Origin: Gnetum montanum
Lineage: Eukaryota; Streptophyta; Gnetopsida; Gnetales; Gnetaceae
DNA: 64,000 nt
Assembly (NCBI GenBank): GCA_015680685.1
Contig: MNCI01030156.1
Span: forward strand, 68,353-132,352
Direction of reading: 5' to 3'
Shown here: positions 11,306-21,394 of the stretch, piece by piece
How the letters are laid out: every line of letters starts with the position of its first letter
Position numbering within the stretch: the stretch's first letter is position 1
Notes under the pieces: model-generated
Databases searched by the model: none
Seen by the model: only the letters and a program-made list of their open reading frames with translations
Told to the model about the DNA's origin: nothing
Translations under genes and position numbers: made by a program

Positions 11306-11349
11306 CACGGACGGGTTCGACCCTATTTTCTAGGTTTTCGGTGCTTTGG
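11306..11349. other. ~44-bp segment present only in unit B
   Basis: It lies between aatat and acctaacactg, where unit A has only a few bases. It contains GGTTCGACCC, identical to a tRNA T-arm/B-box core, with no matching A-box seen nearby. It could be a scrap of a SINE or tRNA-like sequence inserted in B, or ancestral intron sequence lost from A. Confidence 0.45.
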
Positions 11350-11400
11350 TACCTAACACTGCATGACTTCATGTACGTTAAGCTCCATGTGGTCAAACAG

Positions 11401-12069
11401 ATGAAGGAGATGATATCACGGGTATACTGCATAGGCCCCATTGTGCGATCAGACAACGCAGACGACGGAGACGCGTATTGCCTAACCTGGCTAGATCAGC
11501 AGCCGCAAGCCTCTGTGCTGTTCCTGTGCTTCGGAAGCATGGCTACTCTTTCAGAGCCCCAGCTGTGTCAGATACAACAGGCTCTGCGCAACTCCAAGCA
11601 GAGGTTCCTGTGGATTCTTCGTAGGCCTCCCGGGGCAGAAGCGGAACAAAAGAATGCAGGATTATTTGGGAACCACTACGGCTTTGTTACAGAAACATGG
11701 GTCCCGCAGTTAGCAATTCTGCGACATGCGGCCATTGCTGGGTTCGTGAGCCACTGCGGATGGAACTCCACTCTGGAGAGTATCTGCTGCGGCGTGCCCA
11801 TCATTCCGTGGCCGGTGGCCGCAGAGCAATCCACCAATGCTTTGATGATTGTTCAGGAATAGGCGTTGGGAGTTCCGCTGCAGAGAGACGACGATGGATT
11901 CGTGAAGGCCGAGTATCTTGAGAAGGCGATTGTGCAGCTGATGGAAGGCGAGCAGGGACGAAGAGCCAGAGAACGGGCGCTCCTGCTGAAGCACGAGGCC
12001 AGCGAAGCTCTGCAATGTAGTGGAAGCTCCAGCAAAGCCATGGCTGATTTGGTGTCAAGCTGGAACTAG
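11401..12069 (+). pseudogene. Duplicated UGT exon 2 with premature stop
   Basis: This copy of the UGT terminal exon has exactly the same length (669 bp) and the acceptor context gtggtcaaacag preserved at its left edge. I count seven base differences from 5,307-5,975: Lys to Met at the first codon, one silent change at Thr, three clustered changes that turn TAT GGC into TAG GCG (stop at 11,860-11,862), one silent Leu change, and Ser to Asn at the last codon. The whole PSPG box lies before the stop. No second exon 1 exists upstream, since unit A's Harbinger relic is there instead. It is either a processed-out dead copy or an alternative last exon for the upstream exon 1. Its poly(A) hexamer is altered to AGTAAA. 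Confidence 0.85.
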
Positions 12070-12442
12070 CACATGACAAAGATCGCACAATCTGCAATTT
12101 TTGCATGTTTCCTGAGTCTGCCTGTTTGTTATTTCGTCCAGTAAAACAGAATGCGATCCATTTGAACTGCTTGAACATTTGGGTGACTTTTTTTTTTCCT
12201 TTTTTTGTCTTACTGCAAAATTAAATTAAGCGATAAGAGATAAGAGACTAACACTGGTGTGAAACAGCAAAACGATTTCTCATTTCTTTGACTCATCGGA
12301 AATTAATCTGGAAGCCGTGATGAGAGGTGAAAAATTACCACCAAACACTGTAGCCGCAAGCCCAACCCCACATTAAAGTTCTGAACAATGATCCGTGACT
12401 TTAGTAACGGTTCTAGCCACAAGTGCCGCGGTATCGAGCGCT

Positions 12443-12618
12443 GCGTAGTACATTACCATGCCGCCTTATTTATTAGATATTAATATTAGAAAGATGGAAT
12501 TTCAGATACCTTTGAATGAAATGAAATACTGCGTAGTACATTACCATGCCGCCTTATTTATTAGATATTAATATTAGAAAGATGGAATTTCAGATACCTT
12601 TGAATGAAATGAAATACT
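12443..12618. repeat. Two tandem 88-bp units
   Basis: Copies at 12,443-12,530 and 12,531-12,618 appear identical, each starting gcgtagtacattaccatgcc and ending atgaaatgaaatact. They lie in a stretch of about 350 bp absent from unit A. Identity implies a very recent duplication or an assembly artefact. Confidence 0.9.
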
Positions 12619-13559
12619 GGTCAAAGATACCGAAACGAAAAGCACGGTTCCACCCGTGCAGGATGGGAAAGTTATGAACGGCAGGGTTGGAATCTCATGT
12701 CCTCTGCACACGGCAGTGGAGTGCTTTGCCGTGTCTAAAGTATCTATTTTCGCATGATGCACATGGAAAAAAAGCTGTGCCTAAAACAACTAAAATATAT
12801 GCACGAAAGGAATTTTTTTTTCTTTTGGGTTTGAAACAGCAAAAAGAGCCACTCAGCAGCAAGGGTAGTTTTAAAATACAAATGGAAGCCATTCTACCAT
12901 TAGCAATGATCACTTGCAGGGCAGGCAACATATTTTCTGAAAAGCTACCATTTTAAATCATGAAAGTGAAAATAAAGGAGCAACCTATAGTGTAAAAAAG
13001 CTTGGTGTTAAATACAGAAAAGCTGCAAACAAGTTACAAATTTGAACCAAGGTCGGTAACATAAGATTGCATTTAATCTCAAAACTTCATCAATGTTATT
13101 TTAAGTTGAATTTTAAAAAATTCAAGTTGTTTTATTTTGTTTACCACACATATTCCTATGCAAGTTGTTCATATAATGTACTCATCATTTTTGTTGTTTT
13201 TATAATTTACTCCTGGTGAGTTCTACTTCTAAATTTTTTTTATTACATATGTTTTGAGAGAAAAAGTTTTGAATACATATGCCTTAAAAATTATTTAGAT
13301 GTAAAATTACCTTTAGTATATTTATCAAGTTTACTTTATTTGCAGGAAAATAGACAAAATGTTTTTTATGATATGGATGAGTTTACTAAAAGAATTTTTA
13401 ACCAATGATTTCATTACCTCACTGTATCAATTATAGTTTCAAGTATGCTCCATGTTTGTTACTATATATGAAAGTCAGACTTTATCACAATCAAATAAGG
13501 AATGGTGGAGATTTCCACAACAAAATATCTTCTAGAATATTGTTCAAAGTGAAATATGG

Positions 13560-14505
13560 AAATTAGATAAATCAAGGTTGAAAAAGTTATATAGGATGCA
13601 TTACAAAATGACATATTTTCTCTATCAGAAATTATTAAATGAAGCCATTACAACCAGAAAAAGCACTCTATCTAGTTTTGCATTATCTTGGTCATAATAT
13701 GTCAACATGTACAATGGCTGAATTATATTGTGTAGGGGAATCAATTGTGCAGAAGTATGTTTGGTTAATAATTAATATAATTGTAGATCATTTGCAAAAC
13801 AGGTACATAATAATATCGTTTGGTGAATGACTATATAAAATTTTAAGTGATTTTCACTCACTTACATTGTTACCAATGATTTGTGAAGCAATGGATAGCA
13901 CACCTATAAATCTAGGTAGTGCCCCTGATTTAGACCATAATCCAATAAGCTATTACAATCGACATCATTGCTATAGTGTTTTATTGCAAGTAATATGTGA
14001 TGCAAAAAAAGTTTTTTGGAATGTATGTGTAAATGCACCCAAGTAAATGCATGATGCAAGCCATTGGAATGAATACTTTTAACTTTGAAGGGACTACTAT
14101 TTATCCTATTTTAATTACTGATTCTACGTATCCTATTTCTTCAAAAGTGTTGAAATCATATAGAAATCTCAATTCAAAAGATTGTAAACAATTTGATAAG
14201 TTTTTATCAAGAGGAAGAGTGAAACTAGAACATGCTTTTGCTTTGTTAAAGGAAAGATGGAGGACTTTTCAATTTGTTAGAATGAAATTATATAAAGTTC
14301 CCAAGTTCATTATGGCATGTTGTGTGCTTCATAATTTTCTTCAACTTCATTATGAATTAGAGCAAGACCTTGGAGAAATTCAATCAAATTCAACTAGAGC
14401 TTTAAGATCTTGAACCACAAAAAGAGAAATGGGAAAAAATATAAGAGATATTATATTTTGTGAATGGAAGAAACAATATGATTTAATTGCACAACAAATG
14501 TAAGT
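13560..14505 (+). pseudogene. PIF/Harbinger transposase relic, copy B
   Basis: Second copy of the relic at 7,460-8,434. EAMDSTPIN carries the first Asp (13,894-13,896), MHDASHW the second (14,053-14,055), and RVKLEHAFALLKERWRTF the Glu (14,228-14,230). The first two are in one frame here and the Glu in another, so the frameshift between MHD and the C-terminal part is shared with copy A, as is the TGA after ISFGE. The C-terminal 126 codons are open at 14,033-14,413. Gly-Thr-His after the first Asp has become Ser-Thr-Pro. It is inactive. Confidence 0.83.
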
Positions 14506-14731
14506 GATTTATCTTTTATTATTAACTTCAAAATATTGTTCAAATAACATTATTTGACTATTATTTTTGTCATTGCAAGGACTAATATTCATTGCAAGGG
14601 ATTTGAAAAACTAAAATCTGAAAATTATTTTGATAATCATGTATCTTTGTTGCTCAAATCACAGTCTATTATCTCTTGAACTTATTTGATATTCCTCCAA
14701 CTTATTTTGTTACATTTATGTAAAAATTTTT

Positions 14732-14914
14732 AAATCAAATTAGTTTTAGTTCTAGTAAAGTGGCTTTTGAGTTTAGTGACGTGTTTTCAAAGTTAACAAA
14801 ATGATGCAATATTGATAATGAANAAATCAAATTAGTTTTAGTTCTAGTAAAGTGGCTTTTGAGTTTAGTGACGTGTTTTCAAAGTTAACAAAATGATGCA
14901 ATATTGATAATGAA
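14732..14914. repeat. Perfect 91-bp duplication flanking a single N
   Basis: The 91 bases at 14,732-14,822 recur unchanged at 14,824-14,914 with one N (14,823) between them. Unit A has only one copy (around 8,672-8,764). Exact identity around an ambiguity code in an old repeat is typical of two contig ends joined without merging their overlap. Confidence 0.9.
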
Positions 14915-15245
14915 CTGAAACTATATTTGAATTGAAATTGAAGTTAAGCCACTATTTTATAAGATTAACATTTTTCATACATCTCAAAATAGAATACTTC
15001 TCATACATCAAACTTTTGTATGAATTTCTTGTTATTAGCTTTTTAGTTTGGTTTCAAGAGTAGTTTGGCCTTGATGGTTCATAAAGCATCAAAGTAGCAT
15101 CACATTCAATGAGTTTTTTTCTTACACAATTGTCTCATCTATAATTGTTCCAACTACAATAATGATAAGATAGAAGAATATATGCAACAAGTGGGTAAAA
15201 TGGTAGCTAAGTCTTGAAACCAAGAGTTTTTCAAGCTTTGAAAAA

Positions 15246-15563
15246 TTAAAAGAGTTAGATGTGAATGTTTTGCAATCAACAAAAATGCTAGCACACAAAT
15301 ATCCCATTGAAAATACTAAGGCTACTATAATGCAATGTGATTTAGAAGACGCTAATAAATATGTTTGTAGTGACTTTGATATAGAAATTTATCATAATTT
15401 TGATATGATACTAGTGGTGGTTGTAGTAGTTGTAGTGGTATCCACATCGCTTGAGAATAGTTTTCAATTTGATGTCCAAGTGGTAAGTAAGAGTTTGTTT
15501 CAAGTTGTGCCAAAAATTAGAAAATATCCCATGGAAGAGTTTACAAAAAAATCAAAGAGCTAA
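15246..15563 (+). other. Unidentified 100-codon ORF in the Harbinger relic, copy B
   Basis: The frame is open from 15,261 and codes for a protein with a run of nine or so Val residues in the middle (from a gtggtggttgtagtagttg tract) and a Lys-rich end. No known domain is seen. The matching region in unit A has stops, so selection on it is doubtful. It could be a fragment of a third transposon ORF or chance. Confidence 0.35.
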
Positions 15564-16863
15564 GGTAATAGATGTGATTTCTCCTCAAGTAACTATCATG
15601 GTCAATATATCGCTACAATTTGGTGACATCATTTCGATGATGAGATCTGGTTATAGTCCATATCATTTTTGTAAATAAATTATATAAGGTTTAAAAGGCA
15701 AGTTTAAAGCAAACACCTTAGAAAAAAAAGAGCTTGTAGCATCTATCATGAAGCAAAACCATGCAAAAAGTGATATCTTTGTTTGAGAAAATAATAAAAT
15801 AATTATAATAAAAATTCAAAATTTTTGTTAGTTATTATTCACAATGTTTTCATTTCATTTCTTGTAACATGAAAATGACAAATCTATTTAGAGAAATCTA
15901 ACTGAAACATAGAAAAAACGTACATACAGTTTAAGACATTTTCTTAAAAAACATACAACAAAAACCTGTTTTGCAATTCTCAAAATCATAGTAACATTTC
16001 AGTGATAGAAATTTAATAAACAATCACATATAAGGAACAAACATGTTGAAAGTAAAGTAAAGAAAGGAAACAACCATTTGACAATAAATAAATTTAAACT
16101 TGCAACATAGAAGTGATAGGTTCAATATTAGTGAGTTATGCTAATGTATACAATCATTGTGAAAAAGATAATGAGTGACATTGAACTTGACCAACAAATC
16201 TCTACGGTTAAGGACGTAACAAAAACTATTTAGGATAGTTTTCCAAATTTAAATAGTGTGTGCTTTAATTCTTATTTAATGAATTGGGTAAATTTATAAA
16301 ATTAAGTTCAAGAAGTGGTAGTTTCTCCAATGATATTTCTTTAGTTACATGACAAGCCATTACACATTAGATTGGATTTTGTAACGATGAGGTTTGGTTG
16401 GTTGGATTCTACTTGAATTGATAGTCATGGTTTTTAAACATTAGATTTCACAAAAAGATTAAATACATGTAATTAATATAAATAGTCAGCCATTACCAGT
16501 TTGTTTACAAGAATACTTGATTACATATAATTGAGTATGATAAGCGTAAATATTTTAAATTAGAGTATTTTTTCTCATATATCTAGAGCATTTTTGGCAA
16601 GTACTATAGACTTTCTTTTTCATCCAACTGAAAAATAATCTCCAAAACAGATAGCATCTTCACTTTCTATTTTATTTAATTGAAAACTATCTTCAAAAAT
16701 CGCCAATATCTTTACCTAACAACCATAAGAGCAAATATAAACAAGCTTATTTAGAAAGTTAAACATATAATATTAATATATAAATTATAAATAATGTTAA
16801 CTATATTTAACTTAAGTATATTACCTTTCAATTTTTTGACTTTGAAGCAAACAACTATGCAAT

Positions 16864-17600
16864 TTGAAGTTGCATATCAATCAATTTATCCATTTGTGCC
16901 ATTCTCTTTGTTTCAACTTCTTTAAAGATGCTCGTAAACAATCTCATGCTTTCTCTAATAGTTTCAACAATAGAATTAACTTTAGCTTTTTGTTTTTAAA
17001 TTTTTTTGCCCCTCCACCCCAACATAATTTTGAGCTTTCATTTTTTCTTTTCTTTTTTGGAATTTTTGTTTACATGGACAATGAAAGAACTTTGTTCTTT
17101 AAGCTCACCTTTCTCACTATAATCTAAACCTTCTCTAATATTTTTTTTTGCTATTTCAAATTTTGAAGGAATATTGTCACATGCTTTCCAATTCATTCCA
17201 TCATATCCTCCTATGATACCAATAATTTTATGAGGTTTTCCAACAACATGATTTATATTTTCATAATACAACCAATGACTTGGTTGGGCTCCAATTGAGT
17301 TCTCTCTCATCTTTTCTTTCTTAAAAGTTTGCTTAAGTCTGTTCCATTTATATCTATGTTGTTTCCTGTAAAGTGTGAGTTGTATTTTTTGTTAACATCT
17401 GTAGCTAATTGATCCTAATGCTTTTACCCAAAATTTTCATGATTAAGTTGGAGATAAATTTCTTCATATTTTTTAATAAGAGAGATAATGCATGCATGAG
17501 ACCAATGCTCTAATTTATCTATGCAACTATTCATTGAACTAATAATTTGTATTTCATTACTCATCTCCTCTGTATGCTCACTATCATTTGATTCAAATTT
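16864..17600 (-). pseudogene. Trihelix (Myb/SANT-like) ORF1 relic, copy B
   Basis: Read from about 17,600 downwards, the minus strand shows an acidic start (ESNDSEHTEEMSNE), an EHWSHACIISLIKKYEE segment like helix 1 of a trihelix domain, KWNRLKQTFKKEK like helix 2 (17,315-17,350), and SHWLYYENINHVVG like helix 3 (17,240-17,285). A Lys-rich tail follows. Stops and frameshifts separate the segments, so it is a relic. ORF1 proteins of this kind accompany PIF/Harbinger transposases in plants and are thought to bind the element's DNA. This copy shows the 5' part that the duplication breakpoint removed from copy A. Confidence 0.62.
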
Positions 17601-18775
17601 GATAAAAGTTTAAGTTTAAGAATAAACAATGTAAAATATAAGAATAGAATAGAGAAACAAAGCACATGTAAGGGGAATCTTTTTCAAACATAAAAGAATG
17701 CAATGAAGAGCACATGCAAGGTGAATTTTTTTCAAGAATAAAAAATGCAATGAAGAATACTTTTTACAATAATGCTTATTGTAGATTAAAAATGCAATAT
17801 TACTTATTGTTAACAGGAATGTTAATATTGGTGCAATAATAGTTTACTACTTCTGCACTCCCTTGTTTTTTCTTTGAACTTTTTTTAAGACTTTTATAAC
17901 AATCTTCTTCGATTAAAAACTATGATGAGCCTTGGTGGTAATATAATGTTTGATCCATCTTTGACCTTGATTCTCCAATTGGGAAATCTAGTTTTCCATG
18001 GTTTTTCTTTGAGAGGTCATTGAGAAAAACAAGAGCTGGAAATAAAATATTACACAAAGTGGCAATGTTAGAAAAAATCCTACCAAATTAACATTAATTT
18101 TTTCATTCCATTTTGTGTTTACCTAATTTCCCGTAACTCTCATATACATTGCTCACATAATGCATAGTTTTACTATTGCACCCTTTGAAATTTTTGGCAT
18201 GCGATACAAGACCACACAAAACTGCACAATGTGTGCATTCTAACTTCATGTGCATATGCCATCAGAATTTAATAAATAAGATATACTTTTCTAGCATAGA
18301 ATATAGTAATTTCATGCTTTTTAGTGAAAAGGATGTAAAACAATGTTACTCTTATATACTGAATGTTTGTTGTCTTTGTACAGCCAATGCGAATCTTTGG
18401 TAGAACTTCATATGATTCAATGCTATCAAACATATAACTTATCAGTTAAATCTTTTAACTGAAGATTTTTGTCATTAAATTAAATGGATCTAAGGTTTAT
18501 TGAACACATCTTATGTTTTTCATTGGATGTTATGTTTTTTCTATGGATCTGATGTTTCTTTAGCAAATTTAATTTTTTAATGCATCTAATATTTCTATAG
18601 CTAATTTATTTGAAGTTACATGAAATGCCATCAAATTTAGTAGGTGATCCTTCAAGTAGATCCATTATCATTCTATGAATTACTTGATAATTTATATGAA
18701 TCTATTACTTAGGAATTTTATGAAAAGTATGTTTTAGTGCAAATTAAAGGTTATTTACCTCATTCCTCAGGTTTT
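17601..18775. other. AT-rich DNA, no gene seen
   Basis: I see no supported gene. Probably the distal part of the Harbinger element and its flank, but no terminal inverted repeat or TSD could be picked out. The 75-codon frame at 18,176 has no recognisable motif. Confidence 0.35.
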
Positions 18776-19265
18776 TAGTCATTTAAATGTATTTTGGAAA
18801 GATCAAGGATTAGATGCTATCTATGCATGTTATTTGTCAAACTCATTTTTTGTTGGTACAATTTGTTTATTTGACAATTATTTGTAAGGCCCTTGATATT
18901 GGTGTTTTCAATCATTACCATGCTTTATTAATTATTCAAAAGTGGATTTCCTTATTTAATCAATCATCTCCTGAAATTTAAAGAGTTCCTTGTTTTATTA
19001 AGTTATTAAATCTTCCATTGATTTTGAAAAAGTATTCATATCGAATTGGGTCAATCAAGCATTTTGAAATCCTGGTTCTCGCTACTAGTTTCATAGAGTT
19101 CCATATATGATTGAGGTGGATCTTGATTCACTTAAGTGAGAAATTCTTCTACATGTTGATAGAATGGATTATGTATGAAAGTTGTTTTTACAATCTTGCA
19201 AATTCATATGACCATTGTTATCAAGAAGGTCACATGTTCAATTCATGTCTTTTTATGCTATAAAA
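18776..19265 (+). pseudogene. LINE ORF1-type relic (DUF4283 plus zinc knuckle)
   Basis: In broken plus-strand frames one can read HALLIIQKWISLFN, RVPCFIKLLNLPLIL and VPYMIEVDLDS, which follow the order of a DUF4283 domain (a W...F... strand, then a V-x-L-x-N-LP-L motif, then VEVDL). About 35 codons later comes YDHCYQEGHMFNSC, a zinc knuckle in which the first Cys has become Tyr. This pairing is typical of ORF1 proteins of plant L1-like LINEs and related repeats. At least two frameshifts and several stops show it is dead. No RT follows directly, so this is a truncated piece. Confidence 0.55.
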
Positions 19266-19814
19266 AAATGGTATGCAAGCGTGTCAGCACCAAATTATTA
19301 TAAATACTAATAAGGTTTCTTCTACAAATGTTGTAGATCCTACTAAGAATTTATCTATAGATGTTGTAGATCTTGCAATGATTTCTTTTGTTGATGTTTC
19401 AATATTTATCTCACAGAAACCTATTGGTGATTCAAATGATTTCCAAATGGTTCTTCAATAAAAAACAATGGGAAGTCTATCTATTAGCAATTACATACCA
19501 AATATTCAAAATCAACAACATGTTCAAGATATTTTAACTACCAATAATTTGTTTGCAACTATTAGTTAAAATATGGAGATAATATCTTTTAATAATATTG
19601 ATTTTATTGATAAAGAAAGGGCCTTCTTCCCCTTGACCTAATATTAATCTTTTCATGAAATATCTAATTTCTTACCTTAGAGGAAAGGTTTTTTAGGATT
19701 GGTTGTAAGCATGAAAACCTAAAAAGGCATCCTCAAAAATATTAAGTCTTTTCTTTTTGTTGATTTAGAGTTTCTTCTCTCTATAGTACTCTTTTACTTT
19801 TGTACTATATTTTT

Positions 19815-19856
19815 TGGAGTTTTACACCCTTATCACTAAACTAACATCTCATTGTT
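19815..19856 (-). repeat. Fragment of a SINE head (minus strand)
   Basis: The minus-strand block CAATGAGATGTTAGTTTAGT matches the 5' end of the SINE-like head at 863-935 (caatgaggtgttagttcaat) and carries an A-box-like region. No B-box is seen, so this looks truncated. Confidence 0.33.
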
Positions 19857-19913
19857 ATATGTTTTTGCATATAATTATACAATATCTATGTATATATAGC
19901 TTAAATGTTGGTG

Positions 19914-19995
19914 ATAGGTAACTTAAGTAGTTAGCTTATTATCTTGTTAGGTAAGAAGTTGCCAACTCAAGTCATACTTAAGACATCATGTTATT
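19914..19995 (+). repeat. tRNA-derived SINE head (plus strand)
   Basis: AGGTAACTTAAGTAGTTAGC followed by AAGAAGTTGCCAACTCAAGTC parallels the copy at 4,628-4,705 block for block. It differs by substitutions and by several missing bases between the boxes. Confidence 0.48.
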
Positions 19996-20875
19996 TCTCA
20001 ACACCACCATTCCCCTCTTCCACTCCTAAAGAAAATAAAAAAAAACATCATATATATAGCTTGAATTGTGTATGGGATATTTGGCATAGAAACAATTATG
20101 CCAAATCTTTTGTTCGACATTGGAGAAACACAAACAAGTGTTACTCAAGTAACTTTTGACAAAACAATATATGCTTTGGGCTTGTATGTAGAGCTTCTTA
20201 ATTAGGGAGGGAAATTGGTATACCTAAATATTTATAAAATATTAAATACTTATATGAACTTCCAAAGAATTAGTACATTATTAAAAAAAATATGCCCCTC
20301 AAAAATGTAATAAAAGAAACATTAATAACCACACTTATTATGTAAATTATGTTTTCCATAATTATTAGAAAAAATATTGGACAAAAGACTTACTATCTAA
20401 GTACAACTAAATAATATTATGGAACTTTGATAAGCACATTTTAGAAAATACTTCTCTATTATGGATCACCTCATCATTTTTAAATATTAAGTTGAACAAG
20501 TAGAAGGAAAAAGTAATAAGATCTATCTTGTTTAGTTATATTTATCTAAAGTTCATGACTCTATTATCTACGAATGTTAGTCCCAAGCTTGGATACAAAA
20601 AGAGGAGGGTTAGCATCAAGTTGGCTATGACTATTTGACCATGTTAAATCTAATGGATGAATTCTTTTTCAAATTTTGTAAATGCTAGGGCATTTTCCAA
20701 ATGTAATGTGAAGTAGTCATAGGGCTTGGTTGCTATAGAAAATGGGTAAGGACTTGCTAGGATGTTCAAATAGAGGCAAATGATGAAAAATAACTATTGT
20801 AGCCTACTTTAGTACATTTTTTTGGGACAAGGCTAGGATGATGATGATTTTATAGATATACAAATTATAAAGAGC
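19996..20875. other. Intergenic DNA, no gene seen
   Basis: I can support no gene or element. There are scattered stops in all frames and no repeat relationship to the rest of the window that I could recognise. Confidence 0.35.
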
Positions 20876-21190
20876 TTGTCAATGAGTTGTAAAGTGTTAC
20901 TATACCCAACCATATAATATACGAGTTTCATGAGAGATTGTATCATAATCTGTGGACTGAAGTAGCTTGGCATCTAGATAGTCGATAGTTGATTGTAAGT
21001 TGCTATCTTTCCACTTGAACTAAGTTTGATTCAAGGAGTATGGTTTAGTCCTAGGTGAGACATATGATAATGATGTTGTTCAACATTCTAATTAATAATA
21101 TTAAAATATAGAAAATTAACTAATTAATCTAATGAGTAGTAAAGTAAATTCTCATCTAGCTTAAAGTAATGAATGTTTGTTCTTAATCTA
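20876..21190 (-). repeat. Old, truncated Athila-like LTR fragment (minus strand)
   Basis: The segment resembles the U5/R end of the window's Athila-like LTRs read on the minus strand (caatgagttgt ... acccaaccatataatatacg, a tggactg-like block, aagtaagacatatgat-like text). It is closest to 36,029-36,348, with which it shares several blocks including a final tctagc-taaa--aatgaatgtt stretch. It is strongly diverged and lacks the U3 half. Confidence 0.45.
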
Positions 21191-21394
21191 CCATACACAT
21201 CTTGAACTCACATAATTATTGTTGGATTACCAAGTATTCATTGTTGGTTATACCAAGTGAGAGTATTATTAAAATTACCAAATAATAAAGAATTATGCTC
21301 AAAAGAAATCATACTCATTTGGCCATGTTACTAACATGCCTTGGAAAGTAAGTTATTAAGCTAAGTGTATGCAAATGTAAACATTACTCTCTAT

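Larger units (their letters stand above)
11271..17437 (+). repeat. Segmental tandem duplication, unit B
   Basis: This is the right unit of the direct duplication. It begins with the UGT intron end (aaattttttt then aaaaggtaaaaatc), follows with a copy of exon 2, the 3' flank, the transposase relic and the trihelix relic, and at 17,431-17,437 passes the point where unit A stopped. Outside exon 2 the two units differ at roughly one base in 12-16 by eye, with several indels, so the duplication is not recent. Confidence 0.9.

Noticed and set aside
6830-18000. Terminal inverted repeats of the Harbinger element
   Set aside because: I looked for TTA/TAA target duplications with GG-starting inverted ends around both outer flanks and found no pair that I could defend.
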